A DNA stretch of 64,000 bases, taken from assembly GCA_001792895.1 (NCBI GenBank), contig MARA01000006.1, positions 2,108,001 to 2,172,000 on the forward strand, in the 5' to 3' direction. Source of the DNA: Lentinus brumalis (Eukaryota; Basidiomycota; Agaricomycetes; Polyporales; Polyporaceae). The notes below the pieces were generated by a model. It saw nothing but the letters and a program-made list of their open reading frames with translations. It searched no databases and was not told the DNA's origin. Shown here in pieces: positions 36,235-46,572 of the stretch (position 1 is the stretch's first letter; every line of letters begins with the position of its first letter). Position numbers and translations under genes: made by a program.

Positions 36235-37754
36235 GATGGGTATCGCAGGAAAGAATCAAATGGCGATCCGGGAGGGGAGGGGGCGTAAGTAGTTGACTGC
36301 TGCACACGAGGCGTTGAAAGCAGGGACGGAGGATGGCCAGCTGAGAGCCTGCGGGGCCAGTCGAGCGAGCTGAGCAGGAGCTGAGCCTCGACAGACTTTG
36401 CCTGCTGGCCTCGGAGTCTGCTTCGCCGTCTCCCCACGCTCACGCTGTTCAATCACACCTGCCCTAAACAGCCTTCTCCCGCGCGCTTCCTCTCTAATGG
36501 GCGTCTCTCGCCGCGAGATATCCGGATACGACTGCAGTCTGCTCGTCCGGCGTGCTTCCAGATCCAAGATTAACGTTCTTGTAGTCCCTTCTACACCGGC
36601 ACAGGCCCCGCGACAAGCCAGGAAGAGCCCTCTTGACGAACGAGTGTCTTCGGCCATCGCTCCGGAGGTGTCGCTCGTAGAGAGGTGTTCCGACGGCGAC
36701 ACGCTCGTGGAACCGCACGACGCGTCCTGGGCCTGAGGACGAGCCACGAGATCCAGCTTCACCGCGCGACTGAGGGCTCATGTCAGCCATCGAGCAGTAC
36801 TGTATGTCTTCCAGACCCTCGCACGCATCGTCGTCGTCGCGACTCGAGCGTACCTTGGTGGATCTTTCGCGATGACTCGATGGCATCATGGCGATATTTG
36901 GTGGACGGCCGGACAACTTCAGGTTGTGTTGTCCTGGAGCTGGCCACGAGCCCAGGCACCTTCCAGCTAGAAACGTCGAGGTTCATACGTCTCGGCTGCC
37001 TCATGGCTAACGGACGACGCAACAGCGTTCTTTCCGCCTTCTCCGCTCCCATAATCCGGGTATCGACCGTTCTCCGCAGGGATTGCCCGCTGAGCGGTGC
37101 GAAGCTCGCCGCGGGAGTCGGTCTGCAGAACCGCAGGAGGGCGATCACAAGGACGTTGTCTTGCGCAAGAGAGGGTCCACGCCGCAGCGACTGGAACAGG
37201 CGAGGGTCGCAGCCGGTCTGCTGAAAGGCACATAGCATGCTCCGAGGTGATCACCAGACCGAAGTGACCCGCGCGGGGAGAGCGATCGCGAGAAGGTGGG
37301 GTGAGTAACCCGCTGCCCACTCCGACGTGAATGAGAGTCGAGAGCGAGTGGTGGAGCACCGCAGTGAAGAGACTGAAGCGGAGAGTTTGAGTTCTCGGAC
37401 ATATCCTGATGCCAAATGGGTGAGAGTATGCGCAGCGAAGGGGATCATGGCGCTCACCTCGGGTGACGACATGTATGTCGACATATGCGTCCAGTATGTG
37501 GGGCAACTCCAAGCGGCGACGAAGGATGTGTTGTCTTCTCTGGGCTGAGGGCTGGTAGTGACGGAGAGATCCCAGCTACGAGAGACGATCCTTGAAAAGG
37601 GCGCTGAGCATGATCAGCACTTGCTTGTGCTGCCGTTCTTTTGAAGACGCATCCGGCGGCTACCTGTCGGAGAAGTCAGAAGCGTGTAAATTGAGGGGTG
37701 TTTTCATATTCACCTGGGCGAATAGCAGTATGCGTGGCCTGCCAGAAGACAATT

Positions 37755-37792
37755 AATGTCGGCATTCAGGCTCGATGTCGGTATTCAGGCTC
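37755..37792. repeat. Two tandem copies of a 19-base unit
   Basis: ATGTCGGCATTCAGGCTCG is followed directly by the same unit with one change (C to T at position 8). It is a short intergenic tandem duplication with no associated gene. Confidence 0.9.
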
Positions 37793-38843
37793 GGGCTGTT
37801 CAGTCTTCAGCCAAGTCCTAGAGTTGTAAAACAATAAAAGAGGTGATATACCGACGTACCGAGCTATAAGAGGTGGTCCCAAGACCGCCAAACCGCGTCG
37901 TATGCCTCGTTGATGTCCTCGTGGGTGTGCATATCCTCGTAGGTGTACAAGTCCTCGTAGGGTGAACTATGACAGCAGCGAAGAACTTCGCAGAGGATTT
38001 ATGGATTCCAGCGGAGTCTTTGATCAGACTATATGCGCACCCTTGGTAACAGGCGGCGGAGGCGATGGTGGTGGTATGGAGACAAGTGGCGACAAACCTT
38101 ATACTCGTCACACCAGACGCGTTACGCAGGGACGCGCTCCAATCACGTGCATAGTGTCACAATATTGAGCGTCACGCCGGCCCAAGCGTGGCGACGCCGC
38201 TCGCGACTTGGACTCCTTATACTTGCTCCTTACATACATACCTCAGCTGCCCATTTAAACGGCCTACCGGAGCGCGCTGACATGAAGGACGAGGTTAAGT
38301 TGGGACAAGTTAACTGCAATCATAGGCGGTGCTTAACAATGACACTGACACTAAGTATGTAGTGAAGGGCCGCCCGTCCTCGGACATCCTCAAATCCCCA
38401 CCCAATCGTCTGTCTACGAGAGACAAGAGTCAACCCAATATTATGACGGATCGACTATTGCCCGAACGCATCTCGTGTCGGGCGAAAGGATGAGCGGTAC
38501 CGGTGGGATGGCATCCTCGTGCACCTTTGTCCTCGTCTATCATTTGGTGCAGACGACAGAGTGCGCACATGCATTGAATGTCTGGCCTGTCGGCTTTCCG
38601 AGGTTACGAGGGTGAGGGCCAAGTGAGGGCACAGGACAACACGCATCACTCTCCGGTCCTAGATCGGCACCTACTATTTACAATAGTTGTCAGTGACCGA
38701 GCTAGTCGACAGTGCATCGATCAGGCTCTATCAGGCTGGACGTATCGATATGTCTTCATCAAATCGCACAAGCACACGTTCCGGACAAGGATGGAACCGA
38801 AGAAACCTTCCGCGGCGTATTTGAAAAGGTACGACGAGTGACA

Positions 38844-38849
38844 TATAAA
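38844..38849 (+). promoter_or_regulatory. TATA box of the helical/ZZ-finger gene
   Basis: TATAAA in the context CATATAAAGTGGGAG, 115-120 bases before the ATG at 38964. The same extended context occurs at 14029. Confidence 0.6.
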
Positions 38850-38963
38850 GTGGGAGAACTTCCGTGCCAACGATTTCATATCCCTTCTGCTCAGACTCCC
38901 CGCAGCAGTGCTCGACGTCGACTTGTCTCAAGAGGCGGCACAAACCTAGTAGGAGTCAGGACA

Positions 38964-41900
38964 ATGTCGAATGAATTCTCGGACGCAGCGCTCCAACAGG
39001 CCGACGCCGCCATCAAGGCCAGCCAGTCCTACCAAGCATCGAAAGGCGAGAAGAGACTGAACGCTCTCGGTAAGAGAACGGCCCTTGTTGCACCGTATCG
39101 CATATACTGAGCGCATCTGTAGGAAATGTCATCACGAAAGCCTCCGGCAGCTCTGTGGTTTCAATTGCGCAAGGCGACGCTGCGGCGCAAGCATTCACTT
39201 TCGTGAAGGACCAGGTCAGCAACTTTGTACAGCACAGCAAGGTGCTCATGAAAGTGCTCGACGAAGTTGGCAAGGCGCATCCTTTTATACAAGGTGAGTT
39301 CGACGAAGTTGCCCCGCGGTCAGCTGCTGACTTCAGGGCAGTCGCGGTGTCGTTGTTCAAGGCCGGTCTGACCTTGGAGCTCACTCGGCGAGAGAACGAC
39401 GACAAGGTCGTCGCGCTCAACCTCACGATGTGCGACATGATGCAAACGCTCACTCTGTACGTTCGCTGGCGATGTAGCGTATTCCGATGCTAATCGGTCG
39501 GCTCAGGCTGAAGCAGGTAGTGAATGCGCAACAACCGGGCCCGGACGGTCTCTCGATCGAAGACCGTCTGAAGCAGCGCCTGGGCTCGATCATCGAGACG
39601 ATCAAGCGGTGTGCGAAGGTGTGCGACAGCTACCAGAAGCGTCCAACGGCCGGTACGCATGCCTCTGCAGACTCTTGTCGTTCCACTTGCTGACCGAACG
39701 ACAGTGAAGTTCTTCACGAGCACGAAATGGCAGGGCAAGTTCACGGAGGTCGCGCAGCAGTTCGCGGACCACAAGACGGGGATCCAGTTCGACCTCCAGA
39801 TCCACGCGAGCGTCGGCATCACTACCGCCAACGTCACTCTCACGGCGATGAGCACGTCCTTCACCGAGCTCAACGAGAACGTGTTGAAGCTGATGGAGGT
39901 CGTCTTCGAGCGCATGCGGTCCCCCGAGGAGCGCGATCTGTCCGCGCTCGTCTCCAAAGAAGCAGGCGGCTTGGACGCCGTGCTGAAGAACGACAAGCTC
40001 CTCGAGGAGGTGCTTGCGAAGCAGAAAACGGGCGCCGGTGCGGGAAAGGACAAGGACGAAAAGGGAGCGAAGAATGCAAGACGTGCTATGCCCGGACAAT
40101 CGCCTGACGCTGTCCTCACTGTGACGGACCTGCGGAAGGAGATCAACAAGGACGTCGAGCAGGTCCTCGCCGACAACAAGTTCTTCGACCAGAAGTTCGA
40201 GGCGATGAAGATGCAGGTGGACGAGGTGAAGGTTGAGATCAAGCACGAGTCGGATCGGGTCATCGACACCATTCTCTCTGGTCCGCACGAGCGCATCGTC
40301 GATCGCGTGAGTGCCCTCTTGGATTCGTGTTCGTACTTATGCCTCACACATATCACAGGACCTGTATTGCGTCTGGAAGGAGATGGTACGTCTGACGCAC
40401 TTCGTCGTATGCTGTTGGAGAGCTGACTGGTCAGCAGGGCTGGAAAGGTAGCGTGAAGGCCAAGCACCTTGTCATGGCGCTCCGCGATCACTTCGCTGAG
40501 GGCAGCCACGCGGCGCTCGCGGCGATCCGTGTGATTGCCCAGGAGAAGAAAGACGGGGTAGACCCTGCGTCCGCCGCGCAGGCTATTGAGGAGATTGCGG
40601 ACATCGCGAACCGCACTGACCCTCACGCCGCTCCAGAGGACGAGTGGGCTCTGCAGTACATTACAGTGTTGCGGATTCAGCCGCTCATCGAGGCGTTGGA
40701 CGATGATGTCTCTTCGTTCGTGACTATCGCGGAGGTCAATGCATTCACGGCCGCTCGGCCGCAGAAATGGAGGTAAGCTATCTGACCCCTTGATCCAGGC
40801 CGAAGTGCTGACGGTCATTTTAGCCTTCCCCACTGGATCGCGTACTGGACCTTTGGTGCGTTATGTTTCATAATCCTCAGGCTTGATATTCACAGGGCTG
40901 CTTTAGGGTTCGAGATGACGGTGCAATGGTACTTCCGCCGCATCCGCAAGGCCATCGCGGACATTGTCGGAGCGACCATCGATGCACTGCCCGCGAACCG
41001 CAAGATCATCGCCGACTTCATCTCGTCATGGCAAGTCCGCTGGGTCGAGGACTTCTTGTCGGGACTGCGCGACGTCGAGCAATGGGACGACACGGATTGG
41101 GAGTCCGACTCCATGTTCCTCAAATTCAAGGACTACATAGTCGAAAACGAGCTAAAGATCGATCGTAGCCTCCAGGGAGTCAAGTATGTCATTGACGAGG
41201 CCAATACTCTCAAGATCGTCGCGGGAGATGGGAGATCGGAGAAGGTCAGTGTGTCCTCGGTGTGCGAGGTATCCAAGCTACTGACAGTTGCTTGCGATCG
41301 CCGTAGTACATCATGCCACTCATCTTGCTCCTCCTCAAACGGAGCCTGTATATCGTCCAGCAAGCGCAAACTACCACTCTGCACCTGAAAGAACTATCGA
41401 TCATCCAGGGCTCCCTCCATGTCGTCACTTGTGCCATTGAAGACCGGGTCAAGACGCTGAAAGGTCAGTGATTGCGGACTAGAGTCTCCCGCAGGACAAT
41501 GCTTGACTTCCGTCCCATCTAGCTGTAAACAAGTTGCAAAATCTGGACAACCAGGAACAAATGAAGAAGTTCTTCTATGGTCTCGTACGTAGACTCCGCG
41601 CAATGGCTGTCTGCGTAGCCGTCATCCCTTGCTCATTCAAGCACCGCAGTACTCGTTCACATTGGAGGAGGCCGTCTACAGCGACTACTGGACCAGGGAT
41701 CCGGAATCGGACGCAAACATGGTGGGAGACGACGTCCCTATGTATACGCCTGCGGCCACGTCCGACGAGGACTCGCCAACCGGTGACCTCCCGCTATTCT
41801 ACGCGCCCGAAACGGAAGACATCGACCGCGTCGCCGATCCAACATTCGATGACGCGACCTCCCCACATCCGACAGCTGCGCAATCTCTCGTCGGGCACTG

Positions 41901-43615
41901 GAGCGGCTCGTACGACTATGAGGGTCAGGAAGGCGACGGACTTGTCAGCTTCACTGTCTCGTCCCAAGATGACGCCGGAGCGATCGTTGGCTCGGGTACC
42001 GACGCGCTCGGGCCATTCACCGTACACGGAACCCTCAACGACGATCGCCTCACGTTCATCAAAGAGTACTTGCTGCTTCAGGACGGCCAGCTGATCATAT
42101 GGCGTTACGAGGGCCTCGTGGCGCCCGGCTTGGACGAGATCAAGGGGCAGTGGGGCCCGCCCGACGCAGACTGGAAATTGGTGGTCGAAGGAGATGAGCC
42201 TGAGCAGATGATCGGCGCGGGTGAGGTGGAGAGGTCAGTTGTCTCAGGAAATGTAGACTTCAGACCGCTGATGGTTGATGACAGCGTTGACGGTCCTGCT
42301 CGGCAGACTGAGGGTGAGGACAGCGTCACAGGTCCAGGTGCAGGAATGCCTGAGATACGCGTGGACGAACTTGCCGAAGACAGCGGGGAAGCGGACGACC
42401 AGGATTACGACGACGACGAGGAGTCCGACGACGGCGCGTCGGATACAGGAACTGCGGACACCGGAATTTCGGCGGGCTTCATGCATGGCACGTTCTTCCT
42501 CAAGCGCCGCCCTGTCGAGTACCTGCTTTCCTGCCCATCGAACGAGGAGTTTGCGGAGAACCGCCCAAGAGCGCTCTGGAAACTCGCTCTCAACGCAACC
42601 CTTCGGATCGTGCAGAGTAAGAGTCTGAATTGGGGGCTCATATCGGCCAGGCGGAAGCAACGGTTGCGATACATCGAACTATTGAAGCACCGCCAGGAGT
42701 CTTGGGGATCGTATGACGTGGAGGAGGCGCAGGAGTGGGCTCAACTCATCAAGGAGATACATCCGAACGACCTCCACCTGTGGCGTTGCATCGCCTTGTA
42801 CCAGATGCGGCGAGATATCGAACACGAGTTAGTCGGACGTCTTCGCTCGTCTCCGCAAGTCCTAATCAACTGACGGTCTGCGTTTCTGCTAGCGGTATAT
42901 CCTGCGACGCATGCGGGGATTATCCTATGACGCCCACTCGTTTCCTATGCCTCGATTGCTCGCAGGAAGAAGTTGACCAGACCATCGACTTGTGCATCGA
43001 TTGCTTCACTGCGAACAAGCATGCGACGCGGGATGAGAAGGTCCACCATCCGGCGCACAACATGATACAGTTCCGCACCGTGAACTGGAGGGTCTACCGC
43101 CATCCCACCTATGTCGCGGCCAGAATGGCGCTTTCGTACGCCGAGGGACAACTCCAGCTGTCCAAGGCGCGCAGCGCCGTGCAGACGACCACCGAGGGCC
43201 CAGATCCCTTTGGTCTGGCTTGCGGCGTTTGCAAGTCGTCTATCAGCGCTCCGCCGTACTGGTGCTGTCTGACATGCGACGGTACGCCACGTTTCAAATC
43301 AGTTCTCGTGCACCGTAGGGAAGCTGATCATTTATTGATGCAGAGAGGACGGTCATATGCTATGCGTGCAACGAGCGTACGGAACGCGAGAAGGAGTGGC
43401 TATTTCTCAGACGATCGAATCCGACGCAAGGCGAAGGTGGCCACGACTGGTCGCATACACTTGTCTCTGCACCGGGTCCAGAGGTTATCACCGCCGACAC
43501 GGACCAGGAGAAGGCACTCACCGTGGAAGAGCGCATTGCTCGCGTGGAGGCGAAGCTCGACGCGCGGCTGGCGACGCTGGAAGATCTCCTGAAGACACTA
43601 TTGGCTCGCGGATAG
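38964..43615 (+). CDS. 1309-residue helical-bundle / Z-type zinc-finger protein
   Basis: Fourteen exons: 38964-39069, 39123-39293, 39342-39456, 39507-39652, 39705-40306, 40359-40385, 40438-40772, 40824-40855, 40907-41244, 41307-41463, 41523-41584, 41650-42827, 42893-43281, 43344-43615. The first 650 residues are amphipathic helices, starting SDAALQQADAAIKASQSY, with VGKAHPFIQVAVSLFKAGL near residue 85. This style is seen at the N-terminus of basidiomycete STAND/NLR-like and EF-hand proteins. Around 776-870 lies a compact beta-rich segment (SLVGHWSGSYDYEGQEGDGL, then GPFTVHGTL) that looks lipocalin- or avidin-like by pattern only. An acidic linker (about residues 930-950) follows. Two Cys-rich fingers close the protein: CDACGDYPMTPTRFLCLDC and CGVCKSSISAPPYWCCLTC, both ZZ-like, then a coiled-coil tail. 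There is no NTPase motif. A signalling or non-self-response role is inference. Confidence 0.82.
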
Positions 43616-44034
43616 TCACGCCGTTGACTTCATACTCTCGTCTGTTATCTCATCCTTCTCCTGTTGCATGTTCGTGTATCTATCTCCTGTGATAATCATG
43701 GAGCGTCGTGCGCACTCAGATTATGTCTCGGCCCCGGCGTCTACTTATGAGGCACGCGAACTCTTGCCTTTGACTCAGGCCACGATGTCCCTTCGACGCG
43801 GTGGCAGCGATTAATGGAATCAAACGTACCATCGTTGCAATATCCTCAATTCCGGTCCATGCATGCCTATGATGTCTTTCGCATCGTCAGCACGACCATT
43901 CCAATTTCACAACCGGAACTCGGACGACAGGGTCAATGCTGGTGTGGATCTTAGATCTCAGGCTCACTCATTGTCTCTCTGCTTTGACCTCTGTTTGCTA
44001 CGTATATCAAGCGCAGAAATGGGTTGCCCTCGTC
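43616..44034. other. Intergenic: 3' flank and homeodomain-gene promoter
   Basis: No gene was recognised. A TATATC at about 44002 is a weak TATA-like candidate for the next gene. Confidence 0.45.
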
Positions 44035-45102
44035 ATGACCTCTCGCACATCGCGCCAGACCCACCCGGTCCTGTCCACTATGGCTTCTCCGTATCTCGAC
44101 GACGGCTCCTCTATCTACTACCGACCGCCCACTGCCGGCCAGATCAGCTCAGAATCTGCTATCGAAAACTGGGATGGAAGTCGAAACCAACCTCCCGGAG
44201 GTCACCCCGGCTCTATGGGGACCCTTGCACCGAGGGCCGCCCCGTTCTTCCACTCGCCCCAGGTCATACAGCACGGCAGAAACGACGCCCGAGTTTCACG
44301 AGAACTGTGTCGGCCGACAGCCACGGCGCAGAGTGGTTACGCTATGCGCACCTGTAGCGCTCAACCTGCGTACAGTGGTGTGGATAAGTCTCCCCGAGGC
44401 TCTCTGCAACATCTTGCTCCGGCCGTCAGCAGGAATGCAGTGTACTCGTACGGCAATTCGCCGGAGGCAGGAACAGCTGTGCCCACGGCGGGTCGAGCAC
44501 TGAGGTACTATCCACATACCGACGAGGGACCTTCTCCTCCCATTGCTGTTACTGTACCTGCAGCGCCTTCCGTTACTCACGAGGACCCAGGGACAGATGC
44601 CGAGATGATACTTGGTAAATTCTATCGCGATCGAAACAAATCGCCCTCGTACAAGGAACGTGTTGAACTTTCTGAGAGTACGGGAATGCTGACAGAAGAA
44701 ATTGGTGTATGGTAAGCCCCCTTGCATTTCTGAAGCTCTCTGACTTTGACTCCCCTGAATGTTGCGTTCTCTAGGTTCCAAACAAAGCGACAGAGAGATC
44801 ATGCAGAGAACGGCCGTCGGAATTGTGCCAAGCCACTCACACGGATTAGCGACGCTCAGAAGGCCACTCTTGAAACCTACTTCGTAAAACACGGGACGCC
44901 GGGCAAAAGGCAGCGTATCCAGCTTGCTGAGGAATTGGGCGTGGGCACGGAGTTCATCCACAATTGGTACATTCCATCATGACTGCTGGTTCGTTCTGGC
45001 TGACTTGTCGAAAGGTTCCGGACACGGAGGCAAAAGCGGGCGCACGAACTCGCAGTTCTCAGTACTCGACCGGCACTGGTACGCCATCCCCTTGATCGCT
45101 AG
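44035..45102 (+). CDS. Tandem-homeodomain transcription factor
   Basis: Three exons (44035-44711, 44775-44966, 45015-45102) give 318 residues; an in-frame ATG at 44080 (MASPYLDDGSS) is an alternative start. After about 180 disordered Pro/Ser/Gly-rich residues there are two consecutive homeodomains. The first (about 179-236) ends with the recognition-helix sequence IGVWFQTKRQRDH and lacks the usual basic N-terminal arm. The second (about 243-302) has L and F 32 and 28 residues before the invariant W, exactly as in canonical homeodomains, and the helix FIHNWFRTRRQKRA. Each recognition-helix TGG (Trp) codon is split by an intron in the same phase (TG|G), so the two domains probably arose by internal duplication. 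This is not the mating-type A locus, since no MIP or HD1/HD2 pair is nearby. DNA binding is expected; targets unknown. Confidence 0.85.
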
Positions 45103-45283
45103 ACGAGCGGTCCTGGCGAAACTCCGACCAGGTGGCTTAACAAGATATTGTTCGTCCGTGCTGTGGCTATCAGAGAGGATGCGAAGGGCAGCGCAATTTC
45201 GGTCTTGTTGTCAGGTACTCTACACGCTTATGGAACGGGAGCTGCAAGGTTTTGATTCTTCCTCTTGAGCGCGGGGACAGCCT

Positions 45284-46093
45284 TCAGCCGGACCTGGTGC
45301 TATTCATCTCGTGCACCGGCTTCGAAAGGTCATTCCACCTTGGGTGATCTCCCCAACCTCTCGCAAAGTTACGCGCGGCCAATGACATCTGCTTCGCGCA
45401 CTTCTCGAACGAGATTTCCCCGTAGCCCGTTGCGAGGCCCGTCATGAGGACCTTCTTGATCGGCTCGGCGCCCTCCGGCCGCTCGCCCTCATTCCACCGC
45501 CAGAGCGCGGTGAGGAGGTTCCACATACTGTCGTAGACGAGGTCGAGGTGCCAGCTGACGTTCTCGGGGTGCGCATGGTAGGAACAACGGCGAGAACGGT
45601 GCAGCCGAGCGGGTTCGAGGCTGTGAGCTCGGGCGTAAGAGGGACGAGGGTGCAGGAGGTGGGCGGGAGGTAGCCGCGGTGTTTGCGCTGGAGGACGTCT
45701 TGGACGGTGTTGGTGAGTGCCCAGATGTTCTTATCGACCGTGAATGCTATGGACAGGGCCATGTCATACCTAGGAGGGCGCGAACGATGTCAAATCAAGT
45801 TCGTCTCCACGACAGAAGTGATATCATGCTCACCCTCCGTCCATGATACCGAAGGAGTTTGCTGGAGAGACGAGACACTCGAACATCCCCAACTCTTGTG
45901 CAAGGGCTGCGGGGTCTAATTGTGCCTCCTTCACCGTAAAGCGGGATGAGACTGCCTCCGGGAGATCTGCGAGTTCGAGACGCCATGCCGCGCACAGAGA
46001 GGGCAGGGTCACTTTCGTGCGAGGATTGGTGCGTGGGGGAGGGGCGATGAGGACGAAGTCGGGCAGAACTGACACGTCTAGTTCAGAATCCAT
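45284..46093 (-). CDS. Macro-like-domain protein, one frame break
   Basis: Exons 46093-45834 and 45769-45284 give 248 residues after frame repair. The segment FECLVSPANSFGIMDGGYDM matches the start of a macro domain (hydrophobic-N-x-A-N-S...GG-hydrophobic/acidic), the fold that binds ADP-ribose. Later blocks are LGCTVLAVVPTMRTP, a Trp-rich helix (MWNLLTALWRWNEGE), KKVLMTGLATGYGEISFEKC (the second ligand loop of macro domains) and QMSLAARNFARG. This resembles the fungal branch of macro-like proteins rather than the histone macro branch. The start at 46093 fits a TATATT near 46170; an upstream in-frame ATG at 46171 would sit on the TATA. One C is missing in the run at 45566-45569, between RTP and ENVSWHLDLVYDS. 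Substrate inferred, not shown. Confidence 0.75.
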
Positions 46094-46572
46094 GTTGAAA
46101 CTGCAGTTCAAGGCAGAGAGAGAAGCTTCAGATAGACGATAGTGAGCTGTGAACTTAAGTATCCGATGCAATATATTCCTCCGGGTCCGATCGGACCCAG
46201 TGATAGTTGAGTCACACCGCCTGAGCTTCTATGAGTCCGAGCTTCTGACCACTGATGACAAGGCGCACCGTGGACGGCGGAGATGTAGTCGTGTACCGTA
46301 CGTATCATGTACACGCTGAAACCACGGTCATGGGCCATCCATGGCAGAGCGCGACGCGTCGAGCATGTGACCGTGTCCGCAAGCGCCAACTACATTCGAC
46401 GTCATCAGTTGCTGCAAGTGTCCACTGTCCAAGCACGGCTCTCTGCCTAAAACGTCGACTACCATGGCACTCGCGGTATATCTCTTCCTTCTCAACCACC
46501 ACCTAGTACTTTGCTCTCCTCGCTCGCGGACGAATTTGCAGACGCAGACCCTCGAGAGCTTGAGCTAGTACC
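46094..46572. other. Divergent promoter region between the macro-like and HAM1-like genes
   Basis: A 479-base head-to-head spacer. A minus-strand TATATT near 46170 probably serves the macro-like gene. No coding sequence was recognised. Confidence 0.5.

Larger units (their letters stand above)
36235..38963. other. Long divergent intergenic region
   Basis: About 2.7 kb between the aminopeptidase P start and the ZZ-finger gene. Several frames open at 36.3-37.5 kb, but none has a motif and they lie on both strands over the same bases. It contains a 19-base tandem repeat at 37755-37792 and short TCCTCGT(A/G)GG repeats at 37915-37965. The TATA box of the next gene is at 38844. Confidence 0.5.

Noticed and set aside
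36256..37560. Several 100-180-codon frames on both strands
   Set aside because: Overlapping frames on opposite strands with no motif; treated as intergenic.
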